In this document: in pieces, positions 25,107 to 34,999 of the stretch
Position numbering within the stretch: the stretch's first letter is position 1
How the letters are laid out: each line of letters starts with the position of its first letter
Assembly: GCF_022760925.1 (NCBI RefSeq)
Contig: NZ_JAKTNT010000003.1
Coordinates: forward strand, 62,001 to 126,000
DNA from: Thermus hydrothermalis
GTDB taxonomy: Bacteria; Deinococcota; Deinococci; Deinococcales; Thermaceae
Direction: 5' to 3'
Length of the DNA: 64,000 bases
Translations under genes and position numbers: made by a program
The notes under the pieces: model-generated
Database searches by the model: none
What the model was told of the DNA's origin: nothing
Seen by the model: only the letters and a program-made list of their open reading frames with translations

Positions 25107-26338
25107 GGTAGGCGCTCCTCTTCCGTGGCCAGTTCCTCCGGTTCCAGTTGCCTGGGCAGAAGGAGGTTCAGAACCACACCCGCCAAGGCGGCCAGGGCCA
25201 TGCCGCTCACCTTGAGGGGCAACGCCGCCCCGGCCACCTGCACCGTGCCCAGGTTGGCCACCGCCCCGCCCAGGCCCAGGACCAGGATGGCGGAAACCAC
25301 GATGAGGTTCCGGCTGTGGGTGAAGTCAATCTCGGCCTCCGCCAGGGTGCGGATGCCCACGGAGGCGATCATGCCGAAAAGGAGCATGGAAATCCCCCCC
25401 AAGACCCCCTGGGGCAGGGTCTGGAGGAGGGCGGCGAGCTTGGGGGAGAAGGAGAGGAGGATGGCGAAGACCGCGGCGATGCGGAGGACCAGGGGGTCGT
25501 AGACCTTGGTCACCGCCAGGACCCCGGTGTTCTCGGAGTAGGTGGTGTTGGCGGGCCCGCCCAAAAGCCCCGCCAGGCTGGTGGCCAAGCCGTCCCCGAG
25601 GAGGGTGCGGTGGAGGCCCGGGCGGGCGAAGAAGTCCTTCCCCACCACCCGGCCGTTGGTGAGGATGTCCCCGATGTGTTCCATGACCGTGACGAAGGCC
25701 ACGGGGGCGATGAGGAGCACCGCCCCCCATTCAAAGGAGGCCAGGGTGAAGGCCGGGAGGCCGAACCAGGAGGCCTCCCCTAGGGGCCTTAGGTCCACCC
25801 GGCCCAGGAGAAGGGCGAGAAGGTACCCCACCCCCACCCCCATCAGCACGGGGATCATCTGGAAAAGCCCCCGGAAGAAGACGGCGCTCACCACCGCTCC
25901 CAAGAAGGTGGCGATGGCCAAGAGCCAGTCCTTGGCCGCCATCCCCACCGCCACCGGGGCCAGGGTCAGGCCGATGACCACGATGACGGGGCCCGTGACC
26001 ACCGGGGGGAAGACCTGCCGTACCCTTTCTGAGCCGATGAGGAGGACCAGAAGGGCGAAAAGGGCATAGACGAGCCCCGCCGCCGCAATGCCCCCGCCCA
26101 CTGCCGCCAGGGAAAACCCCGCCTCCTTGGCCGCCAGGATTGGGGCGATGAAGGCGAAGCTGGAGCCCAGGAAGACGGGGACCATCCGCCCCGTGACCAG
26201 GTGGAAAAGAAGCGTGCCCGCTCCGGCGGTGAAGAGGGCCACCGCCGGGTTCAGCCCGGTGAGGAGGGGCACCAGCACCGTGGCCCCGAACATGGCCACC
26301 GTGTGCTGGAGGCCCAGGATAAGGTGCCGTGGCGTCAT
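25103..26338 (-). CDS. uraA: uracil-xanthine permease (NCS2)
   Basis: 411 residues, about 14 helices. NCS2 signatures: [18 protein letters not shown] at the N-terminus, [10 protein letters not shown] and [19 protein letters not shown] with the substrate-binding Glu. Uracil/H+ symport is the most likely role. ATG 26338 is chosen because TAGAAT (26346-26351), which contains the tgt stop, ends 7 bases before it. Confidence 0.9.
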   Translation of the reverse strand: MTPRHLILGLQHTVAMFGATVLVPLLTGLNPAVALFTAGAGTLLFHLVTGRMVPVFLGSSFAFIAPILAAKEAGFSLAAVGGGIAAAGLVYALFALLVLLIGSERVRQVFPPVVTGPVIVVIGLTLAPVAVGMAAKDWLLAIATFLGAVVSAVFFRGLFQMIPVLMGVGVGYLLALLLGRVDLRPLGEASWFGLPAFTLASFEWGAVLLIAPVAFVTVMEHIGDILTNGRVVGKDFFARPGLHRTLLGDGLATSLAGLLGGPANTTYSENTGVLAVTKVYDPLVLRIAAVFAILLSFSPKLAALLQTLPQGVLGGISMLLFGMIASVGIRTLAEAEIDFTHSRNLIVVSAILVLGLGGAVANLGTVQVAGAALPLKVSGMALAALAGVVLNLLLPRQLEPEELATEEERLP

Positions 26339-26348
26339 GAGGGGCATT

Positions 26349-27506
26349 CTACCAATGCCCCCCGGCGGCCAAGGCCTCCCGGAACCAGAGGGGCACTTCC
26401 TTGCCAAAGCGCCTTTCGGCGAAGGCCCGGGCGAAGTCCCCGTAGGACCCTTTGCGGATGGCCTCCCGCGCGCCTTCCGTGAGGCGGTGGAGGTAGCGGA
26501 GGTTGTGCAGGGAAAGGAGAACCCCCCCAAGCATCTCCCCGGCCCGCACCAGGTGGGCGAGGTAGCCCCGGCTAAAGGTCTGGCAGGTGTAGCAGTCGCA
26601 CCCCTCCTCCAAGGGGCCTTTTTCCTCCAGGAAGCGGGCGTTTTTCAGGTTGAGGCGGCCTTCGGGCACCAGGGCGCTTCCGAAGCGGCCCGTGCGGGTG
26701 GGGTAGACGCAGTCAAAGAGGTCTACCCCAAGCCCGATAGCCGCCACCAGGTCCTCCGGGTGGCCTACCCCCATGAGGTAGCGGGGGCGGCCTTCGGGGA
26801 GGAGGCGGGTGGAGAGCTCCACCGCGCGGAACATGGCCTCCTTGGGCTCCCCCACCGCCAACCCCCCGATGGCGTAGCCGGGGAGGTCAAAGCGGAGGGT
26901 TTCCTCCGTGGAAAGCCGCCTGAGCTCGAGGTCCGTCCCCCCTTGGGCGATGCCGAAGAGGGCCTGGTCCTCCCGGGTTTTGGCCCTTAGGGAGCGCTCC
27001 AGCCAGCGCAGGGTACGCTCCAAGGAGTCCTTCAGGTACGCCCGGCTTGCGGGGTAGGGAGGGCACTCGTCAAAGGCCATGACGATGTCCGCCCCCAGGG
27101 CTTCCTGGACGGCCAGGCTCCTTTCCGGGGTGAGCCGGATGAGGCTCCCGTCCAGATGGCTCTGGAAGACCACCCCCTCCTCGTCTATGCGCCTTAGGTG
27201 CCCCAGGCTCATCACCTGGAAGCCCCCGGAGTCCGTAAGCCATGGCCCCCGCCACCCGGCGAAGCCGTGAAGCCCTCCAAGGGCCCGCACCCGCTCGGGC
27301 CCCGGGCGCAGGAGGAGGTGGTAGGTGTTGGCGAGGAGGATCTGGCTCCCAATCTCCTTAAGGTCTCTGGGCAGAAGGCCCTTGACCGAGCCTTGGGTGC
27401 CCACGGGCATGAAGAGGGGGGTTTCCACCACCCCGTGGGGCGTGGAAAAACGGGCCACCCGGGCCCGGCCGCTTTGGGCTTCCACGGAAAAGGCGAAGGG
27501 CTCCAT
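26349..27506 (-). CDS. tgt: queuine tRNA-guanine transglycosylase
   Basis: 385 residues. Exchanges G34 of GUN-anticodon tRNAs for preQ1. Catalytic Asp in [13 protein letters not shown] and in [17 protein letters not shown]; zinc site CDCYTCQ with the following His. ATG 27506 overlaps the ispG stop by one base (TGATG). Confidence 0.95.
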   Translation of the reverse strand: MEPFAFSVEAQSGRARVARFSTPHGVVETPLFMPVGTQGSVKGLLPRDLKEIGSQILLANTYHLLLRPGPERVRALGGLHGFAGWRGPWLTDSGGFQVMSLGHLRRIDEEGVVFQSHLDGSLIRLTPERSLAVQEALGADIVMAFDECPPYPASRAYLKDSLERTLRWLERSLRAKTREDQALFGIAQGGTDLELRRLSTEETLRFDLPGYAIGGLAVGEPKEAMFRAVELSTRLLPEGRPRYLMGVGHPEDLVAAIGLGVDLFDCVYPTRTGRFGSALVPEGRLNLKNARFLEEKGPLEEGCDCYTCQTFSRGYLAHLVRAGEMLGGVLLSLHNLRYLHRLTEGAREAIRKGSYGDFARAFAERRFGKEVPLWFREALAAGGHW

Positions 27507-28717
27507 CAGGCTTTGGGGGCGAAGCGCTCCTTCACGTAGGCTTCCAGGATCTTGAGGAACTCTTGCGCAAGGTTCTCCCCCTTGAGGATGGTGAGGAGCT
27601 TGCCGTCGGCGTAGACCGGGGCCTTGGGCTCCTCCCCCGCCCCCGGCAGGGAGATGCCGATGTGGGCGTGCTTGCTCTCCCCGGGGCCATTCACCACGCA
27701 CCCCATCACCGCCACCTTGAGCCCCTCCACCCCGGGGTAGCGTTTCCGCCACTCGGGAAGCCGTTCCTTGAGGTGGCGGGAAACCTCCTCGGCCAACTCT
27801 TGGAAGCGGACGCTGGTGGTGCGGCCGCACCCGGGGCAACTCGTCACCTCGGGGGCGAAGGTCCTGAGGCCCAGGGCCTGGAGGATCTCCTGGGCCACCT
27901 CCACCTCCTTGGTGCGGGGTTCGCCGGGAGCGGGGGTGAGGGAGACGCGGATGGTGTCCCCAATCCCCTCCAGGAGGAGGGGGGCCAGGGCGGCGGCTGA
28001 GGCCACGATTCCCTTCACCCCCATGCCCGCTTCCGTGAGGCCCAGGTGGAGGGGAGCCTGGGTGCGCCGGGCGAGCTCCCGGTAGACCTGGACCAGGTCA
28101 GGGGCCTTGGACACCTTGGCGGAAAGGACGATCTTGTCCTCCCCTAGGCCCATCTCCAAAGCCGCCTCGTAGGCCCGCACCACGCTTTCCACCAGGGCCT
28201 CTAGCACCACCTCGTGGGCGCTTTTGGGCTCCGGGCGCCGGGCGTTTTGGTCCATGAGCTCGGTGAGGAGGGCGGGGTCCAGGCTCCCCCAGTTGCCGCC
28301 GATGCGGATGGGTTTGCCCAGGTCCAGGGCGATGCGCACCATCTCGGCGAAGTGCTCGTCCTTGTGCCGTCCCCGGCCCAGGGTACCCGGGTTGATGCGG
28401 AACTTGTCCAGGGCCTCGGCCATCCGGGGGAACTTCCTGAGGAGGAGGTGGCCGTTATAGTGGAAGTCCCCCACCAAGGGCACGTCTATGCCTTCGGCCA
28501 AAAGCCTTTCCTTGATCTCGGGCACCGCCTGGGCGGCGGCCTCGTCGTTCACCGTGAGGCGGACGATCTCGCTCCCCGCCCGGTGAAGCGCTGCCACCTG
28601 GCGGAAGGTGGCCTCCACGTCGGCGGTGGGGGTGTTGGTCATGGACTGCACGGCGATAGGGTGGGCGCCCCCTAGGGGGATGCGCCCCACCCAGACCGTG
28701 GGGGTGGGCCGTCTCAT
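27506..28717 (-). CDS. ispG: 4-hydroxy-3-methylbut-2-enyl-diphosphate synthase
   Basis: 403 residues. Iron-sulfur enzyme of the MEP isoprenoid pathway, converting MEcPP to HMBPP. Cluster residues are in SCPGCGRTT and [13 protein letters not shown] 28717 is preferred to an ATG three codons upstream because TAGCAT (28725-28730) ends 7 bases before it and overlaps that earlier ATG. Confidence 0.95.
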   Translation of the reverse strand: MRRPTPTVWVGRIPLGGAHPIAVQSMTNTPTADVEATFRQVAALHRAGSEIVRLTVNDEAAAQAVPEIKERLLAEGIDVPLVGDFHYNGHLLLRKFPRMAEALDKFRINPGTLGRGRHKDEHFAEMVRIALDLGKPIRIGGNWGSLDPALLTELMDQNARRPEPKSAHEVVLEALVESVVRAYEAALEMGLGEDKIVLSAKVSKAPDLVQVYRELARRTQAPLHLGLTEAGMGVKGIVASAAALAPLLLEGIGDTIRVSLTPAPGEPRTKEVEVAQEILQALGLRTFAPEVTSCPGCGRTTSVRFQELAEEVSRHLKERLPEWRKRYPGVEGLKVAVMGCVVNGPGESKHAHIGISLPGAGEEPKAPVYADGKLLTILKGENLAQEFLKILEAYVKERFAPKA

Positions 28718-28765
28718 CCCTCCCATGCTAGCGGAAACAGGCTTGAGCGGTTTGGGGGCCAGGCG

Positions 28766-29548
28766 CTATTCCAGCTCCATCCCCATGATGTGGTACCCGG
28801 CGTCCACGTAGACCACCTCCCCCGTGATGCCGCTTGCCAGGGGGGAGAGGAGGAAAAGCCCCAGGTGGCCCACCTCCTCCTGGGTGACGTTCCGCTTGAG
28901 GGGGGCGGTCTGGGCCACCCGGTCGTACATCTTGGTGAAGCCGGGGATGCTCCTTGCCGCCACGGTGCGCACGGGGCCGGCGGAGATGGCGTTTACCCGC
29001 ACCCCCTTGGGGCCAAGCTCGTAGGCCAGGTAGCGCACGCTCGCCTCCAGGGCGGCCTTGGCGATGGCCATGACGTTGTACTTGGGCACCACCTTCTCGC
29101 TGGCGTAGTAGGTGAGGGTGACGATGCTCCCGCCCTCCTGGAGAAGGGGTTCCGCCCGCTTCGCCACCGCCACCAGGGAGTAGGCGGAAACCTCCAGGGC
29201 CAGGAGCCAGTCCTGCCGCCGGGTGTCCAGATACCGCCCCTCCATGGCCTCCCGGGGGGCGAAGGCGATGGCGTGGACCAGGTAGTCTAGGCTTCCCCAG
29301 GCCTCCTTTAGGCCGGCGAAGAGGGCGTCCAGCTCGGCGTCTTGGGTCACGTCCGCCTGGAAGAGGAGGGCCCCGCCCAGGGCCTCGGCGAGCTTTTCCG
29401 CCTCGGTCCGAAGCCGTTCCCCTTGGTAGCTTAGAGCCACCTCGGCCCCCGCTTGCCTTAGCTTTTCGGCGATGGCGTAGCCCAGGCTCCGCTGGTTGGT
29501 AACCCCCATGACCAGGGCCCTTTTGCCGGAAAGGTCCAGGGTGAGCAT
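28766..29548 (-). CDS. fabI: enoyl-[acyl-carrier-protein] reductase
   Basis: 260-residue SDR enzyme completing each round of fatty-acid elongation with NADH. Gly motif GVTNQRSLGYAIA and catalytic Tyr...Lys in TYYASEKVVPKYNVMAIAK (Y-x6-K type). ATG 29548 is leaderless, 6 bases after a perfect TATAAT (29555-29560). Confidence 0.95.
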   Translation of the reverse strand: MLTLDLSGKRALVMGVTNQRSLGYAIAEKLRQAGAEVALSYQGERLRTEAEKLAEALGGALLFQADVTQDAELDALFAGLKEAWGSLDYLVHAIAFAPREAMEGRYLDTRRQDWLLALEVSAYSLVAVAKRAEPLLQEGGSIVTLTYYASEKVVPKYNVMAIAKAALEASVRYLAYELGPKGVRVNAISAGPVRTVAARSIPGFTKMYDRVAQTAPLKRNVTQEEVGHLGLFLLSPLASGITGEVVYVDAGYHIMGMELE

Positions 29549-29555
29549 GGGGGGA

Positions 29556-29984
29556 TTATACCCCTTGGAGGACAGGAAAACCCTCTTGGGCGGCGGCTTG
29601 GGCGAGGCGCAGGTCCAAGGTGACAAGGGGCAAAGGGGTGGGTACGTTGCTCGCCACCACGCAAAGGGCTGCGAGCTGAAGGGCGTCCAGGGTTCGTAGG
29701 GGGTAAGCCTGGAGAAGGCGTATAGCTTCCTTGCGCACCCCTTCTGTGGGCAGGACCTCGTGCCAGGCGTTTTTAAGACGCCGCAAACGCTTCCGCGCCA
29801 GGGTGTAGTCCCTTTCCCCTAAGGCTCCTTGGCGCCTACGCCGGTTTAGGGCCGATAGCGCCTCCACCTCGGAAAGCCAGAACACCAACATCTCCCCGTC
29901 TTCGGCGAGAAGGCGCTTCGCCCATTGCGAAGAGGCTTCCTGCACCAAGAGGGGGACGATGGCCGAGGTATCCCAGAACCTCAC
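29556..29984 (-). CDS. VapC-type PIN-domain toxin
   Basis: 142 residues of PIN ribonuclease. Acidic metal ligands: FWDTSAIVPL (Asp 5), a Glu in LSEVEALSALN, RTLDALQLA and TLDLRLAQ. By family it cuts RNA, often tRNA, when freed from its antitoxin. Overlaps the antitoxin gene by 4 bases. It ends 8 bases before fabI's start, covering that gene's promoter. Confidence 0.85.
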   Translation of the reverse strand: MRFWDTSAIVPLLVQEASSQWAKRLLAEDGEMLVFWLSEVEALSALNRRRRQGALGERDYTLARKRLRRLKNAWHEVLPTEGVRKEAIRLLQAYPLRTLDALQLAALCVVASNVPTPLPLVTLDLRLAQAAAQEGFPVLQGV

Positions 29985-30247
29985 CCCTCCTCCCTTTCTT
30001 CCAAAAGGGCCTCGAGCACGCTCTGCTGGCTAGAGGGAAGGGGAAGGTCTTCTAGTTGGGCTTTTCCCTTTCCCCGGCGTAGGAGTCCCCGCTCTTCTAG
30101 GCGGAAGAGCGCCCCTTTGGGGGTTTCCGGGACCAGGCGGGCCACGGTTACCCCCTGGTCCAGGATAAGAACCTCCTCCCCGGCTTGGACCTCTTTGAGG
30201 AGCTCCTCTAGCCGGCTTTGCGCTTCCTGCAGGGAAACCGCCCGCAC
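29981..30247 (-). CDS. Phd/YefM-like antitoxin
   Basis: 88 residues: N-terminal DNA-binding part MRAVSLQEAQSRLEELLKEV and VLILDQGVTVARLVP typical of Phd/YefM, then an unstructured charged tail that would wrap the toxin. GTG 30247 is leaderless after TAGGAT (30254-30259). Confidence 0.8.
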   Translation of the reverse strand: MRAVSLQEAQSRLEELLKEVQAGEEVLILDQGVTVARLVPETPKGALFRLEERGLLRRGKGKAQLEDLPLPSSQQSVLEALLEEREEG

Positions 30248-30293
30248 GGGTCTATCCTACCCCAATCGGAAGGATCCGTGTTAGGATCAGGCT

Positions 30294-30800
30294 ATGCCCC
30301 TGGAAGCCTACGGCACGTGGGAAGAGGCCTTAGCCCGGCTTGGGGAAAGCCGCAAGGCCCTCCTGGCCCTCCTCCAGGAGGCGGAGGCCTCCTGGCTCGT
30401 CACGCCCCTTAGGGTGGGGGCCTGGACCCCCCTCATGGTGGCGGAGCACATCGCCTTGGTGGAGGAGTCCACCGCTCGGGTGCTCCGGCGGCTAAGGCGC
30501 CTGGCGGCGGGGGAAAGCCTTCCCCCGGTGCCCTTCGTCCCCGGGGAGTACAAGGACGGCAAGCCTCAGGCCCCCGAGGGGGTGAGGCCCAAGGGGGGGT
30601 TATCCCTGGAGGAGGTGCTGGACCTCCTCCAACGGGCCCGGGGCTTCCTCCTGGAGGAGGCCAAGAAGGCCGACCCTCACCACCCCGCCACCTTCCCCCA
30701 CCCCTTCTTCGGGGAGCTCAACGCCTTGGGCTGGGTGCGGGCCGCCGCCTACCACGAGGCCCACCACCTGAAGGCCCTTCAGGAGGCCTTCTCCCGGTAG
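30294..30800 (+). CDS. DinB-like metal-binding four-helix protein
   Basis: 168 residues with DinB-superfamily His ligands in VAEHIAL (about 45) and YHEAHHLKAL (about 155). Members include bacillithiol transferases and thiol-dependent enzymes; exact role unknown. Leaderless: TAGGAT (30282-30287) then ATG 30294. The 3' end overlaps the glutaredoxin-like gene by 22 bases. Confidence 0.75.
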   Translation: MPLEAYGTWEEALARLGESRKALLALLQEAEASWLVTPLRVGAWTPLMVAEHIALVEESTARVLRRLRRLAAGESLPPVPFVPGEYKDGKPQAPEGVRPKGGLSLEEVLDLLQRARGFLLEEAKKADPHHPATFPHPFFGELNALGWVRAAAYHEAHHLKALQEAFSR

Positions 30801-31033
30801 CGGGCGTACCAGGCGTTGAGGGCAGCGGGGGATACCCCCCGGATCACCTCCGTCCTGCCGTCCCACTCCAGGACCACCCCGGCGGTGGGGCTTCCCGCAA
30901 GTTCCGCCACCTTTTTCGCCGCCTCCTGGTCCTCCCGGGCGTTCACGAAGGTGAAGGGCACGCCCTTTTGCGCCAGGAACATCTTCACGATCTCGCAGGG
31001 GCCGCACCCCGGGACGCCGTAGAGCCGCACCAT
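30779..31033 (-). CDS. glutaredoxin-like protein
   Basis: 84 residues with a CGPC redox site in VRLYGVPGCGPCEIVKMFL and a cis-Pro in GSPTAGVVL. Resembles NrdH/small glutaredoxins, which are reduced by thioredoxin reductase. ATG 31033 chosen by family length; TACCCT lies 8 bases upstream. Confidence 0.85.
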   Translation of the reverse strand: MVRLYGVPGCGPCEIVKMFLAQKGVPFTFVNAREDQEAAKKVAELAGSPTAGVVLEWDGRTEVIRGVSPAALNAWYARYREKAS

Positions 31034-31092
31034 ACCCCTATAGGGTAGCAGAGGGCGGGCCCTAGGGGCCACCCTCCCTTACAATCTTCCCT

Positions 31093-32064
31093 ATGCGCCT
31101 GGTGGACCGCCACCCCGAGGTGGACCTGGAGGAGCTTCTGAAGAGCTTCGCCCCCCCGCCCCGCTTCCAGAAGGCCACCTTCGCCGCCTACCGCCCCGAC
31201 CCCCGGTACCCCTCCCAGGCCCTGGCCAAGGAAAGGCTCCGAAGATGGGTGCATGACCGGCCTCGAGGGCTTTTCCGCCCCCGGATGCCGGGGCCCCAGG
31301 GGATTTACCTGGACGGGGGCTTCGGGGTGGGGAAGACCCACCTCCTGGTGGCCGCCTACCTCGAGGCCCCCCCGCCCAAGGCCTTCCTCACCTTTGAGGA
31401 GCTCACCTACACCCTGGGCCTCATGGGCCTGAGGGAGGGGGCGAGGCGCTTTGCCGGGCTTCGCTACCTCTTCCTGGACGAGTTTGAGCTGGACGACCCC
31501 GGCAACGCCCAGATGATCACCCACTTCCTGGCCCTCACCATGGACAGGGGCCTCAGGGTGGCCACCACCTCCAACACCCCACCCGGGGCCTTGGGGGAGG
31601 GGCGGTTCAACGCCGAGCAGTTCCGGCACCAGATCCAAAGCCTGGCCAAGCGCTTCGCCGTGGAGCGGATAGAGGGGGAGGACTTCCGCCACCGCGACCC
31701 CGAATGCTTCCCGGAGCCCCTCGCCGACGAGGCCCTCCTCGCCCTCTACCGGGAGGACCCCAGGCGGAAAAGCCTGGACGCCTTCCCCGAGCTCCTCGCC
31801 CACCTCCGCACCCTCCACCCCATCCGCTACCGCTACCTCTTCCGGGACTTGGATGTGGTCTATATCCAGGGCCTCGCCCCCATCCCCGACCAGAACGACG
31901 CCCTGCGCTTCGTGCACTTCGTGGACCAACTCTATAACCTGGGCCTCCCCTTGCGGGCTTCCGGCGTGCCCCTCAAGGAGCTTTTCCCGGAGGGCTACCG
32001 CCACGGGCCCTTCGCCAAAAAGTACGGGCGGGCGCTTTCGCGGCTTGCGGAGCTTTTGGGGTAG
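31093..32064 (+). CDS. ZapE/AFG1-type ATPase
   Basis: 323 residues. P-loop GGFGVGKTHLLVA (about 76) and Walker B FLDEFELDD (about 133), with arginine-finger region SNTPPGAL. ZapE/AFG1 proteins act at cell division or membrane protein quality control. Leaderless: TACAAT (31080-31085), 7 bases to ATG. First gene of the run to fmt. Confidence 0.85.
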   Translation: MRLVDRHPEVDLEELLKSFAPPPRFQKATFAAYRPDPRYPSQALAKERLRRWVHDRPRGLFRPRMPGPQGIYLDGGFGVGKTHLLVAAYLEAPPPKAFLTFEELTYTLGLMGLREGARRFAGLRYLFLDEFELDDPGNAQMITHFLALTMDRGLRVATTSNTPPGALGEGRFNAEQFRHQIQSLAKRFAVERIEGEDFRHRDPECFPEPLADEALLALYREDPRRKSLDAFPELLAHLRTLHPIRYRYLFRDLDVVYIQGLAPIPDQNDALRFVHFVDQLYNLGLPLRASGVPLKELFPEGYRHGPFAKKYGRALSRLAELLG

Positions 32065-32073
32065 GATGGGGGT

Positions 32074-32325
32074 ATGGACCTAGCGGAAAGGCTTTCGGAG
32101 TTGGCCCAGGCCCTCTCCCAGGCCAGCGCGGCGGTGGGGATCCTCGAGGCCATAGAGGAAGTGGTGGACGAGTACAAGGACGGGGAGCTTTCCCTTAGCG
32201 AGGCCATGGAGGAAATCCAGGGCCTTCTGGAGGAGTTCCAGGCGGTGCGGGCTCTCTCCGAGATGACCCCGGAGGAGCTCATGGCCCTGGCGGAGGAGGA
32301 GGACGAGGAAGGGCTACGCTCCTGA
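32074..32325 (+). CDS. small acidic helical protein
   Basis: 83 residues, rich in Glu, entirely helical by composition, with no known motif. ATG 32074 has its own leaderless promoter TAGGAT (32062-32067), and its stop overlaps the deoB start by one base, so it begins a deoB-cdaA transcript. Confidence 0.7.
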   Translation: MDLAERLSELAQALSQASAAVGILEAIEEVVDEYKDGELSLSEAMEEIQGLLEEFQAVRALSEMTPEELMALAEEEDEEGLRS

Positions 32326-33470
32326 TGAAGGTCACGGCCATCGTTTTGGACTCCGTGGGGCTAGGCTACCTGCCGGACGCCCCAAGCTTTGGGGACGAGG
32401 GGGCGGATACCCTGGACCACACGGTTTTGAAAACCGGGATAGCCCTGCCCAACCTTGCCGCCTTGGGCCTGGGCTGGGTGCCGGGGGTGCACACCTTGGA
32501 GCGGGCACCCCGGCCCCGGGCCGGGTTTGGCCGCATGCGGGAGGTGAACCCGGGGAAGGACACCACCACCGGGCACTGGGAGTTCGTGGGCATCCACCTG
32601 GAAAGGCCCTTCCGCACCTTCCCCGAGGGCTTTCCCGAGGAGCTTTTGCGCGCCTGGGCCGAGCGGATCGGGGTGAAGGGGTGGCTTTTAAACAGGCCTT
32701 ACTCCGGCACGGAGGCCATCCGCCACCACGGGGAAGCCCACCTGAAGACGGGCTACCCCATCGTCTACACCTCGGCGGACTCCGTCTTCCAGGTGGCGGC
32801 CCACGTGGCGGTGGTGCCGCCGGAGGTGCTTTACCAATGGTGCCAGGTGGCCCGGGAGATGCTCGTGGGCGAGTACCAGGTGGCCCGGGTCATCGCCCGG
32901 CCCTTCGCCGGGGAGCCGGGAGCCTTCCACCGGTTGGAGGCCTTGCGCAAGGACTTCGCCCTGGAGCCCCCGCGGAACGTCCTGGACGTCCTCAAGGAGG
33001 GGGGCCTCGAGGTGGTGGGGGTGGGGAAGATCCCCGATATCTACGCCCACCGGGGCTTTACCCGGGAGGTGAAGACGGCGGACAACGCCGATGGTCTGGA
33101 AAAGACCCTCGCCCTCCTGCAAGAGCCCCTTTCCGGCCTCCTCTTCGTCAACCTGGTGGACTTTGATAGCAAGTACGGCCACCGCCGCAACCCCCAAGGC
33201 TACGGGGAGGCCTTGGAGGAGGTGGACCGCTTCCTTCCCCGCCTCCTCGAGGCCCTGGGGCCCGAGGACCACCTCTTCCTCGTCTCGGACCACGGGAACG
33301 ACCCCACCTTCTTCGGCACCGACCACACCCGGGAGTACGGGATGCTCCTTTGGGTGGGGCCGGGGGTGGAGGGGGAGCTGGGCACCCGGGAGACCTTCGC
33401 CGACCTCGGGGCCACCTGGGTGAGGCTCTTCGGCCTTTCCTGGGAGGGCCCGGGGACGCCCATCCGCTAG
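32325..33470 (+). CDS. deoB: phosphopentomutase
   Basis: 381 residues of the alkaline-phosphatase superfamily: [17 protein letters not shown] with the first metal Asp, [11 protein letters not shown] with the phosphorylated Thr, and [17 protein letters not shown] with the second metal site. Converts (deoxy)ribose-1-phosphate to the 5-phosphate in nucleoside salvage. Confidence 0.95.
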   Translation: MKVTAIVLDSVGLGYLPDAPSFGDEGADTLDHTVLKTGIALPNLAALGLGWVPGVHTLERAPRPRAGFGRMREVNPGKDTTTGHWEFVGIHLERPFRTFPEGFPEELLRAWAERIGVKGWLLNRPYSGTEAIRHHGEAHLKTGYPIVYTSADSVFQVAAHVAVVPPEVLYQWCQVAREMLVGEYQVARVIARPFAGEPGAFHRLEALRKDFALEPPRNVLDVLKEGGLEVVGVGKIPDIYAHRGFTREVKTADNADGLEKTLALLQEPLSGLLFVNLVDFDSKYGHRRNPQGYGEALEEVDRFLPRLLEALGPEDHLFLVSDHGNDPTFFGTDHTREYGMLLWVGPGVEGELGTRETFADLGATWVRLFGLSWEGPGTPIR

Positions 33471-33472
33471 CC

Positions 33473-34186
33473 ATGCCCTTCACCTGGCGCGACCTTCTGG
33501 ACATCCTCCTGGTGGCCGTGCTCTTCTACTCCCTGGGCCGGCTCATGGCCGGCACCCGGGCCCTAAACCTCGTCCGCGGGGTCCTCGTCTACCTTGGGGT
33601 CTGGTTTCTGGCGAGCCTCCTTGGGCTTTCTACCCTGTCTTGGCTCCTGGGAAACGCCGCCACCTTGGGGGCTTTCGCCCTCATCGTGGTCTTCCAACCG
33701 GAGCTTAGGGGGCTTTTGGAGCGGCTTGGCCGGGCCCAGGGGCCACGGGCCCCCTCCTTGGCCCTGGAGGAGCTTCTTCTCGGGCTTTCCCGCCTTTCCG
33801 AAAGGCGCTACGGGGCCTTGATCGCCCTAGAGCGGCGCACCCCCTTGGGGGAGTACGCCGCCACGGGGGAGATTCTGGAGGCCAGGCTTTCCGCTAGGCT
33901 TTTGGAAACCCTCTTCTACCCCGGCACCCCCCTGCACGACGGGGGGGCCATCCTCCGGGGGGACCGGGTCTTCGCCGCCGGGTGCGTCTTCCCCCTTTCC
34001 GAGGCGCGGCTTGGCCTGGGCACCCGGCACCGGGCCGCTTTGGGGCTTTCCGAGGTTTCCGACGCCCTGGTCCTGGTGGTGAGCGAGGAGACGGGGGCCA
34101 TCCGGCTCGCCGAGGGGGGGAGGCTTTCGCCCCCCTTGGCCCTCGAGGCCCTGCGGGAACGGCTCAAGGAGGTTATCCGTGCGTGA
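33473..34186 (+). CDS. cdaA: diadenylate cyclase CdaA
   Basis: 237 residues. Three N-terminal membrane helices, then the DAC domain with HDGGAILRG (metal and base contact) and LGTRHRAALGLSE (RHR phosphate-binding). Makes c-di-AMP from two ATP at the inner membrane. Two bases after deoB; overlaps cdaR by 8 bases. Confidence 0.95.
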   Translation: MPFTWRDLLDILLVAVLFYSLGRLMAGTRALNLVRGVLVYLGVWFLASLLGLSTLSWLLGNAATLGAFALIVVFQPELRGLLERLGRAQGPRAPSLALEELLLGLSRLSERRYGALIALERRTPLGEYAATGEILEARLSARLLETLFYPGTPLHDGGAILRGDRVFAAGCVFPLSEARLGLGTRHRAALGLSEVSDALVLVVSEETGAIRLAEGGRLSPPLALEALRERLKEVIRA

Positions 34187-34994
34187 GTGGGGCGGCTTCC
34201 TCCTGGCGCTTTTGGCGGCCTTAGCCCTTTGGTACTCCTTGCGGGAAAGGGCCCCGGTGGTGGAGCGGGCGGTGAGCGTTCCCTTGCGGGTGGTGGGCCT
34301 GGAAGGGGAAAAGGTGGCGGAGGGCGTGCCCAAGGAGGTCCTCCTGCGCCTAAGGGGCCCTGCCCCCCTGGTGGAGGGCACCCCCCTGGTTTCCGCCTAC
34401 CTGGACCTTTCCGGGGTGGAGGGGGCCTTTGCCCGGGAGGTGCGGGTGGCGGTGCCCCAGGGGGTGGAGGTCCTGGAGGTGCGCCCAGCCCGGGTGGAGG
34501 GAAGGGTGGAGGCGGTCCTAAGCCGCACCCTCCCCGTGGAGGTCCTGGCCCAAGGGGCCTGGGTGGAGACCGAACCTGCCTTCGTGGAGGCCAAGGGTCC
34601 AAGGAGCCAGGTGGAGGAGGCGGTGGTGGCCCTGGGCTTAGACCTCGGGGGGGAGGAGGTGGCCCTCACCGCCTTCGGCCCGGAGGGCCCCTTGCCGGGG
34701 GTGGAGCTCAACCCCAGCCGGGTGCGCCTCGTGGCCCGGGAGGCTCCCCTTTTCCGCAAGGAGGTGCCCTTGGTCTTCCGTCCCCCAGAGGGGCTTCGGG
34801 TAGAGGACTATGCCCCCAAAACCATTGCGGTGGTGGGGCCTAGGGAGGCCCTGGAGGGCCTAAAGGAGGTGGAGGCGAGGCCCCAAGGGGGCTTCCGTCC
34901 CGGGGTGGTGGAAGGCCCCCTTCTCCTCAACCTCCCCCCTGGGGTCCAGGCGGTGGGCCAGGTTTTGGGAAGCGTGCGGCTTGCGCTACAATAG
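34179..34994 (+). CDS. CdaR-like YbbR-domain protein
   Basis: 271 residues: one N-terminal anchor (GGFLLALLAALALWY) and about three YbbR beta repeats outside the membrane. CdaR proteins bind and tune CdaA. GTG 34179 start; translationally coupled to cdaA. Confidence 0.85.
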   Translation: MREWGGFLLALLAALALWYSLRERAPVVERAVSVPLRVVGLEGEKVAEGVPKEVLLRLRGPAPLVEGTPLVSAYLDLSGVEGAFAREVRVAVPQGVEVLEVRPARVEGRVEAVLSRTLPVEVLAQGAWVETEPAFVEAKGPRSQVEEAVVALGLDLGGEEVALTAFGPEGPLPGVELNPSRVRLVAREAPLFRKEVPLVFRPPEGLRVEDYAPKTIAVVGPREALEGLKEVEARPQGGFRPGVVEGPLLLNLPPGVQAVGQVLGSVRLALQ

Positions 34995-34999
34995 CTAGG

